From NCBI RefSeq assembly GCF_024756255.1, contig NZ_JANUHB010000004.1, positions 372,001-436,000 of the forward strand: a DNA stretch of 64,000 nt. Direction: 5' to 3'. Every line of letters starts with the position of its first letter. The first letter of the stretch is position 1. Positions 32,173 to 40,139 of this stretch are shown here, piece after piece. The position numbers and the translations under genes are program-made. The stretch is from Massilia agilis. Lineage in GTDB: Bacteria; Pseudomonadota; Gammaproteobacteria; Burkholderiales; Burkholderiaceae_D. The notes beneath the pieces were generated by a model that saw only the letters and a program-made list of their open reading frames with translations, ran no database searches and was not told where the DNA came from.

Positions 32173-32994
32173 TCAATGTTCCAGTCCGCGATGCCACTTG
32201 AGCAGATGGTTGTTCAGCGCGTTCATGCCCAAGTCGATGGCAAGCCCGAACAGGCCGATGGTGAACATGCCGGCGATGATCTTGTCGGACCAGAAGTACT
32301 CGCGCGCTTCCAGGATGCGGAAGCCCAAGCCACTGTTCACTGCGATCATTTCCGCCACGATCACCACGATGAAGGCCGTTCCCATGCCGATGCGCGCACC
32401 GGCCAGGATGTAAGGCGTGGCCGCCGGCAAAATCACGCGGCGGAACATCGTCATCTGCCCCGCACCCAGGTTGCGTGCGGCGCGCAGGTAGATGCCGTCC
32501 ACATGGCGTACGCCGGCAATCGTGTTCATCAGGACCGGGAAGAAGGAGCCGATGCTGATCAGGAAAAATGCCGGCGGATTGCCCAGGCCAAACCACAGGA
32601 TCGCCAGCGGGATGTAGGCGATCGGCGGAATCGGCCGCAGGATCTGCACCAGCGGATCGAACAGCTTGTAGATCGTCTTGTTCGTTCCCATCAGCAGGCC
32701 GAGCGGCAGCGCCAGCCCGGCGCCGATCAGGAAGCCGCCGATCACGCGTGACAGGCTGGCATATGCGTCGTGCAGCAGCTCGCCGGAAAACAGCCAGACC
32801 AGGTAGCTACCCTGCTCGGGCGAATACGGTTCCAGCGGCGATGCGTACTCCAGCAGCTTGCGCAGTACCGCCAGCGGCGACGGTACGATCTGCGGATTGA
32901 GCCAGCCCAGTGCCGATACCGCCTGCCACAGCACTACGGCAGCAAGCGGCACGGCGGCACCGTGAAGAATGCGTTTGATCATGTTCGCGTTCAT
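32173..32994 (-). CDS. ABC transporter permease, NitT/TauT family
   Basis: 273 residues, six predicted membrane helices. The EAA-type cytoplasmic loop is visible as AARNLGAGQMTMFRRVILPAATPYILAGARIGMG, which contacts the ATPase. The segment PIPPIAYIPLAILWFGLG is typical of SsuC/TauC permeases. Starts 9 bases after the binding-protein gene stop. Start at 32994 (MNANMIKR); an alternative Met four residues later is possible. Confidence 0.92.
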   Translation of the reverse strand: MNANMIKRILHGAAVPLAAVVLWQAVSALGWLNPQIVPSPLAVLRKLLEYASPLEPYSPEQGSYLVWLFSGELLHDAYASLSRVIGGFLIGAGLALPLGLLMGTNKTIYKLFDPLVQILRPIPPIAYIPLAILWFGLGNPPAFFLISIGSFFPVLMNTIAGVRHVDGIYLRAARNLGAGQMTMFRRVILPAATPYILAGARIGMGTAFIVVIVAEMIAVNSGLGFRILEAREYFWSDKIIAGMFTIGLFGLAIDLGMNALNNHLLKWHRGLEH

Positions 32995-33003
32995 GGCGTC
33001 TCT

Positions 33004-33990
33004 TTACTTGCTAACCGATTTCTGGGCTGCTTCCAGCAGGTCCAGCTTGACCCAGTCCTTGGCTGCAGGCGGCGTCGCCATCCGACCGATGTTGTACTTC
33101 ACCATGTAATCGGTGGTCTGCTGCACGTGCTCGGTGGTGATGTTTTCGGTGAAGCTGGCGTTGTTCATGGCATCCTGGTAGTCGTCCGACGTCACCTGGT
33201 TCTTGAACATCGATTCACGCACGTATTTCTCCGCCAGCTTGGGGTCGGCGATGAACTGGCGCGTCGCCATCACGAAGCACTGCATGAAGCGTGCGGCCAC
33301 GTCGCGTTTTTCCTTGTACATCTTCTCGGTCATCACCAGGGCGCGCACCGGCTCGCCCAGCGGCGTGTCGTACGGCTTCATGATCTCGGCGCCGTACTTC
33401 TTGTGCATTGCCTGCGTTGCGTACGGTTCGGACTGGCTCATGGCGTCGATTTCCTTGGCCAGCAATGCCTGGTTCAGGTCGGGGTAGCCCATGTAAATGA
33501 TCTGCACGTCCTTGCCCGGCTTGTCGGACCAGGTGAGCTTGTTTTTCGCCAGCTCGGTGAAAAGCAGGATCTCCTGCGGTCCGCCGCGGGTCACGCCAAC
33601 TTTTTTGCCCTTGAGGTCAGCGACGGAATGGATGTTGAGGTCGGGGCGGCCGACGATGCGCACGCCACCCTTGGCAAATCCGCCGACCAGATACACCGGC
33701 ACGCCGCTGGCACGTCCGGAAATCGCGGCTTCGAGCGCGCTGGCCGACACGTCGATTTCACCGGCGATGATGGCGGGCACGATGTCCAGGCCCTTGGCGA
33801 AGACGCGCTCTTCAATCTTGAGGTTGCACTTCGGTGCGATCTCTTTCATGTAGGCGACGGCGCCGTAGTGCGCGAACTTCAGGTTGCCCAGGCGGACCAG
33901 GTCGGCGGCTTGTGCGGTCGGCGCGATGGCGGCCGAAGCCAGTGCGATCATGGGAAAGCTGAGGATTGCCTTGAGGCCCTTGAGTTTCAT
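33004..33990 (-). CDS. ABC transporter substrate-binding protein, NitT/TauT (NMT1/SsuA-like) family
   Basis: 328 residues with a Sec signal peptide (MKLKGLKAILSFPMIALASA) cleaved after AQA at about 28. The mature protein is of the SsuA/TauA/NMT1 periplasmic fold: VRLGNLKFAHYGAVAYMKE, the DIVPAIIAGEIDVSASALEAAI ligand-pocket segment and LKGKKVGVTRGG. First gene of the importer; start ATG 33990 has AGGAGAC upstream, and the frame above it is non-coding. The sigma-54 element lies 73-88 bases upstream. Substrate unknown. Confidence 0.92.
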   Translation of the reverse strand: MKLKGLKAILSFPMIALASAAIAPTAQAADLVRLGNLKFAHYGAVAYMKEIAPKCNLKIEERVFAKGLDIVPAIIAGEIDVSASALEAAISGRASGVPVYLVGGFAKGGVRIVGRPDLNIHSVADLKGKKVGVTRGGPQEILLFTELAKNKLTWSDKPGKDVQIIYMGYPDLNQALLAKEIDAMSQSEPYATQAMHKKYGAEIMKPYDTPLGEPVRALVMTEKMYKEKRDVAARFMQCFVMATRQFIADPKLAEKYVRESMFKNQVTSDDYQDAMNNASFTENITTEHVQQTTDYMVKYNIGRMATPPAAKDWVKLDLLEAAQKSVSK

Positions 33991-34062
33991 TGCGTGTCTC
34001 CTGTTGTGGTATGTGGTGAATCCTTTGGCAGCTGGTCGCGTGCCAGAGTCCGCATATCCTTC

Positions 34063-34078
34063 AGCACAGTTCGTGCCA
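34063..34078 (-). promoter_or_regulatory. Sigma-54 (-24/-12) promoter for the importer-gcdH operon
   Basis: Read on the minus strand: TGGCACG, four bases, then GTGCT, against the consensus TGGCACG-N4-TTGCW; the invariant GG and GC are present with the required ten bases between. Predicted start near 34052, about 60 bases before the binding-protein ATG. An AT-rich stretch at 34104-34134, with an imperfect IHF-like site at 34104-34116, lies between it and the upstream repeats. Confidence 0.72.
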
Positions 34079-34152
34079 TGCAGTGCCAAAACAGGAGGCG
34101 TCGTATCTACTTGATCTTTAATGCTTTTTTATTGGCGTCCTCTGGCGCGGCT

Positions 34153-34208
34153 GTGCGCGATTCCGGGCTTTCGCACTGGAGGCGCAAATCGTGTCCGGAA
34201 TTTCGCAC
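34153..34208 (-). promoter_or_regulatory. Candidate enhancer (UAS) pair for the DctD-like activator
   Basis: Two copies of TCCGG-NN-TTTCGCAC at 34162-34176 and 34194-34208 start 32 bases apart, three helical turns. Each is preceded by GTG in inverted orientation (GTGCG at 34153, GTG at 34191), giving imperfect dyads. They lie about 75-130 bases upstream of the -24 element, the usual enhancer distance. Assignment to this regulator is inference. Confidence 0.5.
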
Positions 34209-34235
34209 GACCCCAAGGGGGCGCTGCGGTGAACG

Positions 34236-34880
34236 CTAGCGCCGGCCAGGAGCCCGGGCGCCGTCCACGAACAAGCGGACGACCGCGGTGAACTCTTGCT
34301 TCAGGTCGAGTCGACGGTCAGTGATCCAGCGCATCAGCGCGCCCAGGTAGAGATAGTGAAAATAGATGGCCAGCCGTTCGGCCGGCTGTGACGGATCGAG
34401 TTCGCCGCGCTGCTGTGCGGCGGCGATCAGCAGCGACCACGTTTGCACCAGGTCACCTTTGCCATCGGTTTCGGCGTTCGGCTCAAAACTGGCGAACTTG
34501 TAGCGGATATAGGGCAGCAGATAGTCGGGATGGCGCTCGCACCAGCCAGCCGACTCCACCAGCAGGGCAGAGACGTTGGCACGGAAGGGTGCATCCAGGT
34601 CGAGCTGGAAGCCGGGGTGGCTTGCGAGATCGCGCGCCAGTTCACCCTCCAACAGATGCGCGAGGATTGCCTCCTTCACCGGAAAATACTTGTACAGCGT
34701 GCGCTTGGAGACCTCGGCCGCTGCCGCGATCTGCTCCATCGTCACCTCCATGTAACCACGGGCCTGGAACAGTTCACCGGCTGCGGCGGCGATCTGTTCC
34801 AACAGGCGGGCTTTTTTCAGCGTTCGCCGCTCGCTCACGGGCGCGTTGGGTCGAGTTTCCGGATCGGTAAGGGAGGCCAT
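34236..34880 (-). CDS. TetR/AcrR family transcriptional regulator
   Basis: 214 residues. N-terminal TetR helix-turn-helix about 22-68 (ELFQARGYMEVTMEQIAAAAEVSKRTLYKYFPVKEAIL), followed by an all-helical ligand-binding and dimer domain. Divergent from the glycosyltransferase gene over 57 bases that contain a perfect 9-3-9 palindrome, so it probably represses both itself and that gene. Ligand unknown. The importer operon lies downstream on the same strand, but has its own promoter. Confidence 0.9.
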   Translation of the reverse strand: MASLTDPETRPNAPVSERRTLKKARLLEQIAAAAGELFQARGYMEVTMEQIAAAAEVSKRTLYKYFPVKEAILAHLLEGELARDLASHPGFQLDLDAPFRANVSALLVESAGWCERHPDYLLPYIRYKFASFEPNAETDGKGDLVQTWSLLIAAAQQRGELDPSQPAERLAIYFHYLYLGALMRWITDRRLDLKQEFTAVVRLFVDGARAPGRR

Positions 34881-34903
34881 AGCCCGGGAGTATAAATGGT
34901 GTT

Positions 34904-34924
34904 AAAGTATACGTCGTATACTTT
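34904..34924. promoter_or_regulatory. Perfect palindromic operator between tetR-type gene and glycosyltransferase gene
   Basis: AAAGTATAC, spacer GTC, GTATACTTT: a 9-3-9 inverted repeat without mismatch. It lies 24 bases before the TetR start and 14 bases before the glycosyltransferase start, and its TATAC cores overlap any -10 element. Typical TetR-family operator geometry. Confidence 0.75.
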
Positions 34925-34937
34925 TTCAAAAGATCGT

Positions 34938-36143
34938 ATGAAACTGCTGATCCTTACTTATGGAACGGAAGGCGACACCCGGCCGCTTGCTGCCCTTGGC
35001 CACCAGCTGGCCAGCGCCGGCCACGACGTACATCTGCTGGGCGACGCGAGCACCCTCGGCTCGGCACAAGAGCTGGGCCTCGCCAACGCGGCGCTGTCGG
35101 GCGACATCCGTCAGTTGTTTTCCACATGGAGCAGTCAAGGGGCAAAAGGCACGGCCAAGGCGCTGGCACAACTTACCAATGCCAATACCCGCGCCTGGAC
35201 GCTCGAAACCCTGGCGGCGGCAGACGGCTGCGATGCCATCCTGACGTCCGGCCTGGCAGGTTTCGTTGGCCTGGCGGTTGCTGAACGGCTGGGCATCCCG
35301 GCCATCGGCACCGGCATGATTCCGCTCACGCCTTCGCGCGAGTTTCCTTCGCCCTTTCTGCCGCCGGGCCTGGTGCCGCGCTGGCTCAACCACGCCAGCC
35401 TCAGGCTGACCAACCAATTGGTCTGGCTGGCCTTCAGGAAAAGCTTGAATGAAGCGCGCCAGACCGTGCTCGGCCTGCCGGCGCGCCGGGAACTGCCCAC
35501 CGAACATCCCATGCTCTATGGGATTTCGCCGACGATCCTGCCACAGCCTGGGGATTGGCCGGTTCACGCCCGCGTGTGCGGCCAATGGCAGACGCCGGCC
35601 GGTGAATTTACGCCGCCGCCTGAACTGGCCGATTTTCTCCGTGCTGGTCCGCCGCCGGTCTACGTGGGCTTTGGCAGCATGGCGGGCATCGATGGGCCGC
35701 GCCTGGCCAATACGCTGGTGACCGCCCTGGCTGGCCGACGCGCATTGTTCTACCCAGGCTGGAGCGGCATGGATGACGTCGAGCTGCCGGACAATATCCT
35801 GCGCATCGGCACGACCCCGCACGGCTGGCTGCTTCCGCGCATGGCCGCGGTCGTTCACCATGGTGGCTCCGGGACCACCCATTCCGCCACCCGCGCGGGC
35901 GTGCCATCGATCGTCATCCCATTTGCAGGCGACCAGGCATTCTGGGCCGACCGCCTGCATCGCCTGGGCATTGCGCCGCCAGCGCTCGATGGCGCGAAGC
36001 TGGATGCGGGCGCATTGGGGAGGGCGATCAGCTTTGTCGAACGTCCGGAGGTCCGGAAGCGCGCCGCGGAGCTTGGCGAGCAGATGGAACAGGAAAACGG
36101 GCTGGCGATGGCCGTAGGGGAGATTGAGAAGCTCTGCTGTTGA
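34938..36143 (+). CDS. Glycosyltransferase, GT1/UGT (MGT/sterol-glucosyltransferase-like) family
   Basis: 401 residues, soluble GT-B fold. N-terminal acceptor domain starts MKLLILTYGTEGDTRPLAALGHQLASAGHDV; the C-terminal donor domain holds VYVGFGSMAG and the nucleotide-sugar motif HHGGSGTTHSATRAGVPSIVIPFAGDQAFWADRL, as in macrolide, flavonoid or sterol glycosyltransferases. ATG 34938 is taken; the 14 codons upstream overlap the operator. With a divergent TetR repressor it may glycosylate and inactivate a small molecule that is also the inducer (inference). Confidence 0.88.
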   Translation: MKLLILTYGTEGDTRPLAALGHQLASAGHDVHLLGDASTLGSAQELGLANAALSGDIRQLFSTWSSQGAKGTAKALAQLTNANTRAWTLETLAAADGCDAILTSGLAGFVGLAVAERLGIPAIGTGMIPLTPSREFPSPFLPPGLVPRWLNHASLRLTNQLVWLAFRKSLNEARQTVLGLPARRELPTEHPMLYGISPTILPQPGDWPVHARVCGQWQTPAGEFTPPPELADFLRAGPPPVYVGFGSMAGIDGPRLANTLVTALAGRRALFYPGWSGMDDVELPDNILRIGTTPHGWLLPRMAAVVHHGGSGTTHSATRAGVPSIVIPFAGDQAFWADRLHRLGIAPPALDGAKLDAGALGRAISFVERPEVRKRAAELGEQMEQENGLAMAVGEIEKLCC

Positions 36144-36197
36144 GAGCATGTAGTGTCGTATTATATTGCTCTTCGGCAATTATAGTTACTCAATCTC

Positions 36198-36938
36198 ATG
36201 AATACCGATTCGGCCCACCAGGGCATCCAGTTCGACGCGGTGGCCGCGGCGGCTGACGCATTACAGAAGGACGGCAAACCGGTCACCATCGACGCCGTGC
36301 GGGAAATCCTCGGCGCCGGCTCGCCAACCGCCATCCAGAAGCATCTGATCCCGTGGCGCGCCAGCCAGGCGGGGCCAGCGAGCACCAGCAAGGCGGAACT
36401 GCCTGAAACGATTGTCGCCGCCTTGGCCGACTGGGCGCAGCAATTCGCCCAGGAGTCCGGCGCCGGCGCGCGCGAGGCGCTGGCGCAGTCCGAAAGCGAC
36501 ATGCAGGTCCTGCTCGAGGCCGGCGAAGCGCTCGAAGGCGAGCGCGACGAATTGCGGGCACAGGTCGCGTCCGTGACCGCGGCATCGCACGCAGCCATTG
36601 CTGAACGGGACGAGGAGATCGAGCGGCTGCAGGCGGAGCTGCGCAACGCACGCCATATCGCCACCGAAGCCCTGGTCGGCAAGGCCAAGGACCAGCTGGC
36701 CATCGACGGCAAGGACGCCCAGCTGGCCGACTTGCGCACGCAGCTCGAGCGCTACGTGGCGTCGTCCTCGGAGCAATCCGATGCGCGCCTGGCTGCCGAA
36801 ATGGAGCTGGTGGGCGCGAAGACCGTCCGCGAAAGCCTGGAGGCCGAGATCACCGACCTGCGCAAACAGCTGGACGCGTCGCGTGCCGAGCGCGGCGCCC
36901 TACGGGCGGAACTGGAGACCTTGCGCGCCAGAGCCTAG
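36198..36938 (+). CDS. KfrA-like DNA-binding coiled-coil protein
   Basis: 246 residues. The N-terminal 60 (FDAVAAAADALQKDGKPVTIDAVREILGAGSPTAIQKHL) match the KfrA N-terminal helix-turn-helix domain first described on IncP plasmids. Residues from about 75 to the end are an almost continuous Ala/Glu/Arg-rich coiled coil with two short breaks. KfrA binds DNA and forms filaments in plasmid maintenance; chromosomal relatives have unknown roles. Stands alone between the glycosyltransferase and SDR genes. Confidence 0.8.
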   Translation: MNTDSAHQGIQFDAVAAAADALQKDGKPVTIDAVREILGAGSPTAIQKHLIPWRASQAGPASTSKAELPETIVAALADWAQQFAQESGAGAREALAQSESDMQVLLEAGEALEGERDELRAQVASVTAASHAAIAERDEEIERLQAELRNARHIATEALVGKAKDQLAIDGKDAQLADLRTQLERYVASSSEQSDARLAAEMELVGAKTVRESLEAEITDLRKQLDASRAERGALRAELETLRARA

Positions 36939-37100
36939 CCTGTGCCCTCGCCGATGATGGGGGCGCGATTCATCTGCTCCCCGATCCAGTTGGTAGTTTC
37001 ACGATCCGGAACACCGCCGCCTTGCAGTTGACACCACCATGCCCGATGGCCACACTAGGCATGGATGAACCCGCTTGTGTTCGCAGAAAGAGAGACTCAG

Positions 37101-37853
37101 ATGAAATACTCGTTTTCCGGCCAATCCGTGCTGGTGACCGGCGCCGGCTCCGGCATTGGCGAAGCCACCGCGCGCCTGCTGGCACAACAAGGCCTGTCGG
37201 TGGTGGTGTCCGACGTGCACGCCGACGCGGTCAAGCGCGTCACCGATGCCATCGCCGCCTCCGGTGGCCGTGCCGTGCCGAACGTCGCCAACGTGGCCGA
37301 TCCCGCGCAGGTAGAGGCAGCGGTCGATTGCGCCGTGAAGCACTTCGGCGCACTGCATTTCGCTTTCAACAACGCCGGCATTGGCGGCACGCTGCTGCCG
37401 GCCGGCGAGCTGCCCGCGGATGACTGGCAGCGGGTCATCGACATCAACCTGAGCGGCGTTGCGCACGGCCTGCGCTACCAGATCCCGGCCATCCTCGCCG
37501 CAGGCGGCGGCGCGATCGTCAACATGTCGTCCATTCTTGGCCTCGTCGGCAACTCCTTCGCGCCAGCCTACGTGGCCGCCAAGCACGGCGTCACCGGCCT
37601 GACCCGCTCGGCCGCGCTCGCGTATTCGGCCCAGGGCATTCGCATCAACTCGATCCATCCCGGCTACGTGGACACCCCCATCCTGGACGGACTCGACCAG
37701 GCCGCGCGCGCCGGCCTGGTAGGCCTGCACGCCATCGGGCGCCTGGGCCGTGCCGAAGAAATCGCACATGCCGTCGCCTTCCTGCTGTCGGACGGCGCCA
37801 GCTTCATGACGGGCTCCGCGATGGTGGTCGATGGCGGCTACACGGCGAGCTGA
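37101..37853 (+). CDS. SDR family NAD(P)-dependent oxidoreductase
   Basis: 250 residues, classical short-chain dehydrogenase: cofactor motif TGAGSGIG, NNAGIGG, catalytic Ser in NMSSILG, the Tyr-Lys pair in PAYVAAKHG, and PGYVDTP. An aspartate at the end of beta-2 (VVVSDVHAD) favours NAD(H). Substrate unknown. ATG 37101 has AGAGAG before it. Its stop lies 2 bases before the GTG of the PRPP-synthetase homologue, so it is the first gene of the nucleotide cluster. Confidence 0.9.
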   Translation: MKYSFSGQSVLVTGAGSGIGEATARLLAQQGLSVVVSDVHADAVKRVTDAIAASGGRAVPNVANVADPAQVEAAVDCAVKHFGALHFAFNNAGIGGTLLPAGELPADDWQRVIDINLSGVAHGLRYQIPAILAAGGGAIVNMSSILGLVGNSFAPAYVAAKHGVTGLTRSAALAYSAQGIRINSIHPGYVDTPILDGLDQAARAGLVGLHAIGRLGRAEEIAHAVAFLLSDGASFMTGSAMVVDGGYTAS

Positions 37854-37855
37854 CC

Positions 37856-38743
37856 GTGCGGCGCCTGATCCTGCCCCTGCCGGGCAATGAAGCCTTCGCC
37901 GCCGCACTCGCGTCGGCAACCGATGCTGAGCTGGGCCGCCTGGAGACCCGCCAGTTCCCCGATGGCGAAAGCTATGTGCGCCTGCATGGCGACCCCGCCG
38001 GCCGCGCCGTGGACCTCGTCTGCACGCTGGCCAAGCCGGACGCGCAGTTCCTGCCGCTGGTGTTCGCCGCCGACGCCGCCCGCGACCTGGGCGCCACCGA
38101 GGTCAACCTGGTCGCGCCTTACCTGGCCTATATGCGCCAGGACAAGCGCTTCAACGATGGCGAGAGCGTGACCTCGCTGTCCTTTGCCCGGCTGGTGTCC
38201 TCCACCTTCGACCGCCTGCTGACCGTGGACCCGCACCTGCACCGGCATCCGACGCTGGCCGCGCTCTACACGATCTCCACGACGACGCTGCACGCCGCGC
38301 CACAGTTGGCCGACTGGATCGCGGCCAACGTCGAATCCCCGCTTATCGTCGGCCCCGACGAGGAAAGCGAGCAGTGGGCCGCGGCGATCGCCTCGCGTAT
38401 CGACGCGCCGCACGCGGTGCTCACCAAGACCCGCCACGGCGATCGCAGCGTCGACATCGAAGTGCCGGACCTGGCCGCCTGGCGCGGCCGCACGCCGGTG
38501 GTGGTGGACGATATCGCCTCGTCGGGCCGCACGCTGGCGGTGGCCGCGCGCAAGCTCGCCGAACAGGGACTGGGTAAACCCGAGTGCGTCGTCGTGCACG
38601 CGCTGTTTGCCGACGATGCGTGGAACGAGCTGCAGCCTCTTTTCACGCGCATCACCTCCACCGACGCCGTGCCGCATCCGAGCAACCGGATCGCCCTTGC
38701 GCCGCAGTTTGCCAGCGCGCTGCTGAACAACGTGCGCGACTGA
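37856..38743 (+). CDS. Ribose-phosphate pyrophosphokinase (PRPP synthetase) homologue, non-canonical class
   Basis: 295 residues, shorter than canonical Prs (about 315). Two phosphoribosyltransferase-fold halves: RQFPDGESYVRL, the active-site DPHLHRHPTL, the flexible loop KTRHGDRSVDIEV and the PRPP loop VVVDDIASSGRTL. It differs from housekeeping Prs and resembles the archaeal-type enzymes. Likely makes or uses PRPP or a ribose bisphosphate. GTG start, coupled to the SDR gene; upstream of the RNase and phosphorylase genes, suggesting a nucleotide-salvage role rather than bulk PRPP supply. Confidence 0.87.
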   Translation: MRRLILPLPGNEAFAAALASATDAELGRLETRQFPDGESYVRLHGDPAGRAVDLVCTLAKPDAQFLPLVFAADAARDLGATEVNLVAPYLAYMRQDKRFNDGESVTSLSFARLVSSTFDRLLTVDPHLHRHPTLAALYTISTTTLHAAPQLADWIAANVESPLIVGPDEESEQWAAAIASRIDAPHAVLTKTRHGDRSVDIEVPDLAAWRGRTPVVVDDIASSGRTLAVAARKLAEQGLGKPECVVVHALFADDAWNELQPLFTRITSTDAVPHPSNRIALAPQFASALLNNVRD

Positions 38744-38780
38744 AGGCCAGCCAACCACTTAACACGAATAAGAAAACCCC

Positions 38781-40139
38781 ATGCTTTCATTGACCAGCCT
38801 CGGCGGCGCCGGGACCGTCACCGGTTCCAAGCACCTGCTTACCTATGGTGATTCCAAAATCCTCGTGGACTGCGGCCTGTTCCAGGGCCTGAAGAACCTG
38901 CGCACGCTGAACTGGCAGGACCTGCCGGTGTCGCCGCGCGACATCGACGCGGTCGTGCTCACGCACGCCCACCTCGACCACAGCGGCTACCTGCCGCGCC
39001 TGATCCGCAACGGCTTTCACGGCAAGATCTTCTCCACGGCCGCCACGCGAGACGTGGCCAAGCTGATCCTGCTCGACAGCGCCTGGCTGCAGGAGAAGGA
39101 CGCCGAATTCGCCAACCGCAAGGGCTACTCCAAGCACAAGCCGGCGCTGCCGCTGTACACGGTGCAGGACGCGGAACACTCGCTCAAGCATTTCGAGTCC
39201 GTACGGTTCCACGACGAAGTGGCGCTGCCCGGCGGCGCCAGCCTGCTGCTGCGCCGCGCCGGCCACATCCTCGGCGCTTCTTCGGCGCAGATCGACGTGG
39301 ACGGCGTGCGCATCGTGTTCTCGGGCGACCTTGGCCGCTACGACGACCCGGTCATGTTCGATCCCGAGCCGGTCACGGAGGCCGACTACGTCGTCATCGA
39401 GTCCACCTACGGCAACCGCCGTCACGACCGCTCCGACGCCCTCGCGGCGCTGGACGAGGTGATCGCGCGCACCGTGCGCCGCGGCGGCACCGTGGTCATC
39501 CCGGCCTTTGCGGTCGGCCGCGCGCAGTCGCTCATCTACAACCTGTGGCAGCTGCGCCAGCGCGGCAGCCTGCACAACGTGCCGGTGTTCCTGGACAGCC
39601 CGATGGCGACCAGCGCCACCGAACTGCTGCACCGCCACCAGCACGACCACAAGCTCTCCATGGACGAGTACGAGGCCGCGTGCGACGCCGTCACCTATGT
39701 GCGCGACGTGGAGGAATCGAAGGCGCTCTCGGCCAACCGCTATCCGAAGGTGATCATCTCGGCCAGCGGCATGGCCACCGGTGGGCGTGTGCTGCACCAC
39801 ATTGCCGCGTTCGCGCCGGACCATCGTAACACGCTGCTCTTCTCGGGCTTCCAGGCGGCCGGCACGCGCGGGCGCAAGCTGCTCGAAGGCGCGCGCGAAG
39901 TGAAGGCCTACGGCACCTGGATTCCGGTGAACGCGGAGGTCGCGGAACTGCCGATGCTGTCGGCGCACGCCGATTGCGATGAGTTGATGAAGTGGCTGTC
40001 CGGCTTCAAGCGTGCGCCCAAGCGCGTGTTCGTGGTCCACGGCGAGCCGGAGGCGTCGGAAGCGCTGCGCGAACGGATCGCGCGCGAACTCGGGTGGGCG
40101 GTCGACGTTCCCCTGCAAGGCCAGGAGTTCGTCCTGTGA
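38781..40139 (+). CDS. MBL-fold beta-CASP ribonuclease (CPSF73/RNase J-like, YSH1 group)
   Basis: 452 residues. Metallo-beta-lactamase zinc motif HAHLDH (62-67), the further ligands in GHILGASS and FSGDLGR, then the beta-CASP insertion with ESTYGNR (motif A), and ISASGMATGGRVLHH, and a C-terminal RNA-metabolising domain with LSAHADCDEL and VFVVHGE. This set defines RNA-cleaving beta-CASP enzymes; both endo- and 5'-exonuclease activities occur. Cytoplasmic. Its stop overlaps the start of the phosphorylase gene (GTGA), coupling the two. Confidence 0.92.
   Translation: MLSLTSLGGAGTVTGSKHLLTYGDSKILVDCGLFQGLKNLRTLNWQDLPVSPRDIDAVVLTHAHLDHSGYLPRLIRNGFHGKIFSTAATRDVAKLILLDSAWLQEKDAEFANRKGYSKHKPALPLYTVQDAEHSLKHFESVRFHDEVALPGGASLLLRRAGHILGASSAQIDVDGVRIVFSGDLGRYDDPVMFDPEPVTEADYVVIESTYGNRRHDRSDALAALDEVIARTVRRGGTVVIPAFAVGRAQSLIYNLWQLRQRGSLHNVPVFLDSPMATSATELLHRHQHDHKLSMDEYEAACDAVTYVRDVEESKALSANRYPKVIISASGMATGGRVLHHIAAFAPDHRNTLLFSGFQAAGTRGRKLLEGAREVKAYGTWIPVNAEVAELPMLSAHADCDELMKWLSGFKRAPKRVFVVHGEPEASEALRERIARELGWAVDVPLQGQEFVL

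Noticed and set aside
34236..34880. TetR regulator as controller of the importer-gcdH operon
   Set aside because: The palindrome is on the glycosyltransferase side, while the importer has a sigma-54 promoter and its own activator; no second copy of the palindrome lies at 33991-34235.
36937..37060. Short minus-strand fragment reading ETTNWIGEQMNRAP
   Set aside because: Looks protein-like for about 25 residues, but too short, without start or recognisable family; not enough to call a gene remnant.
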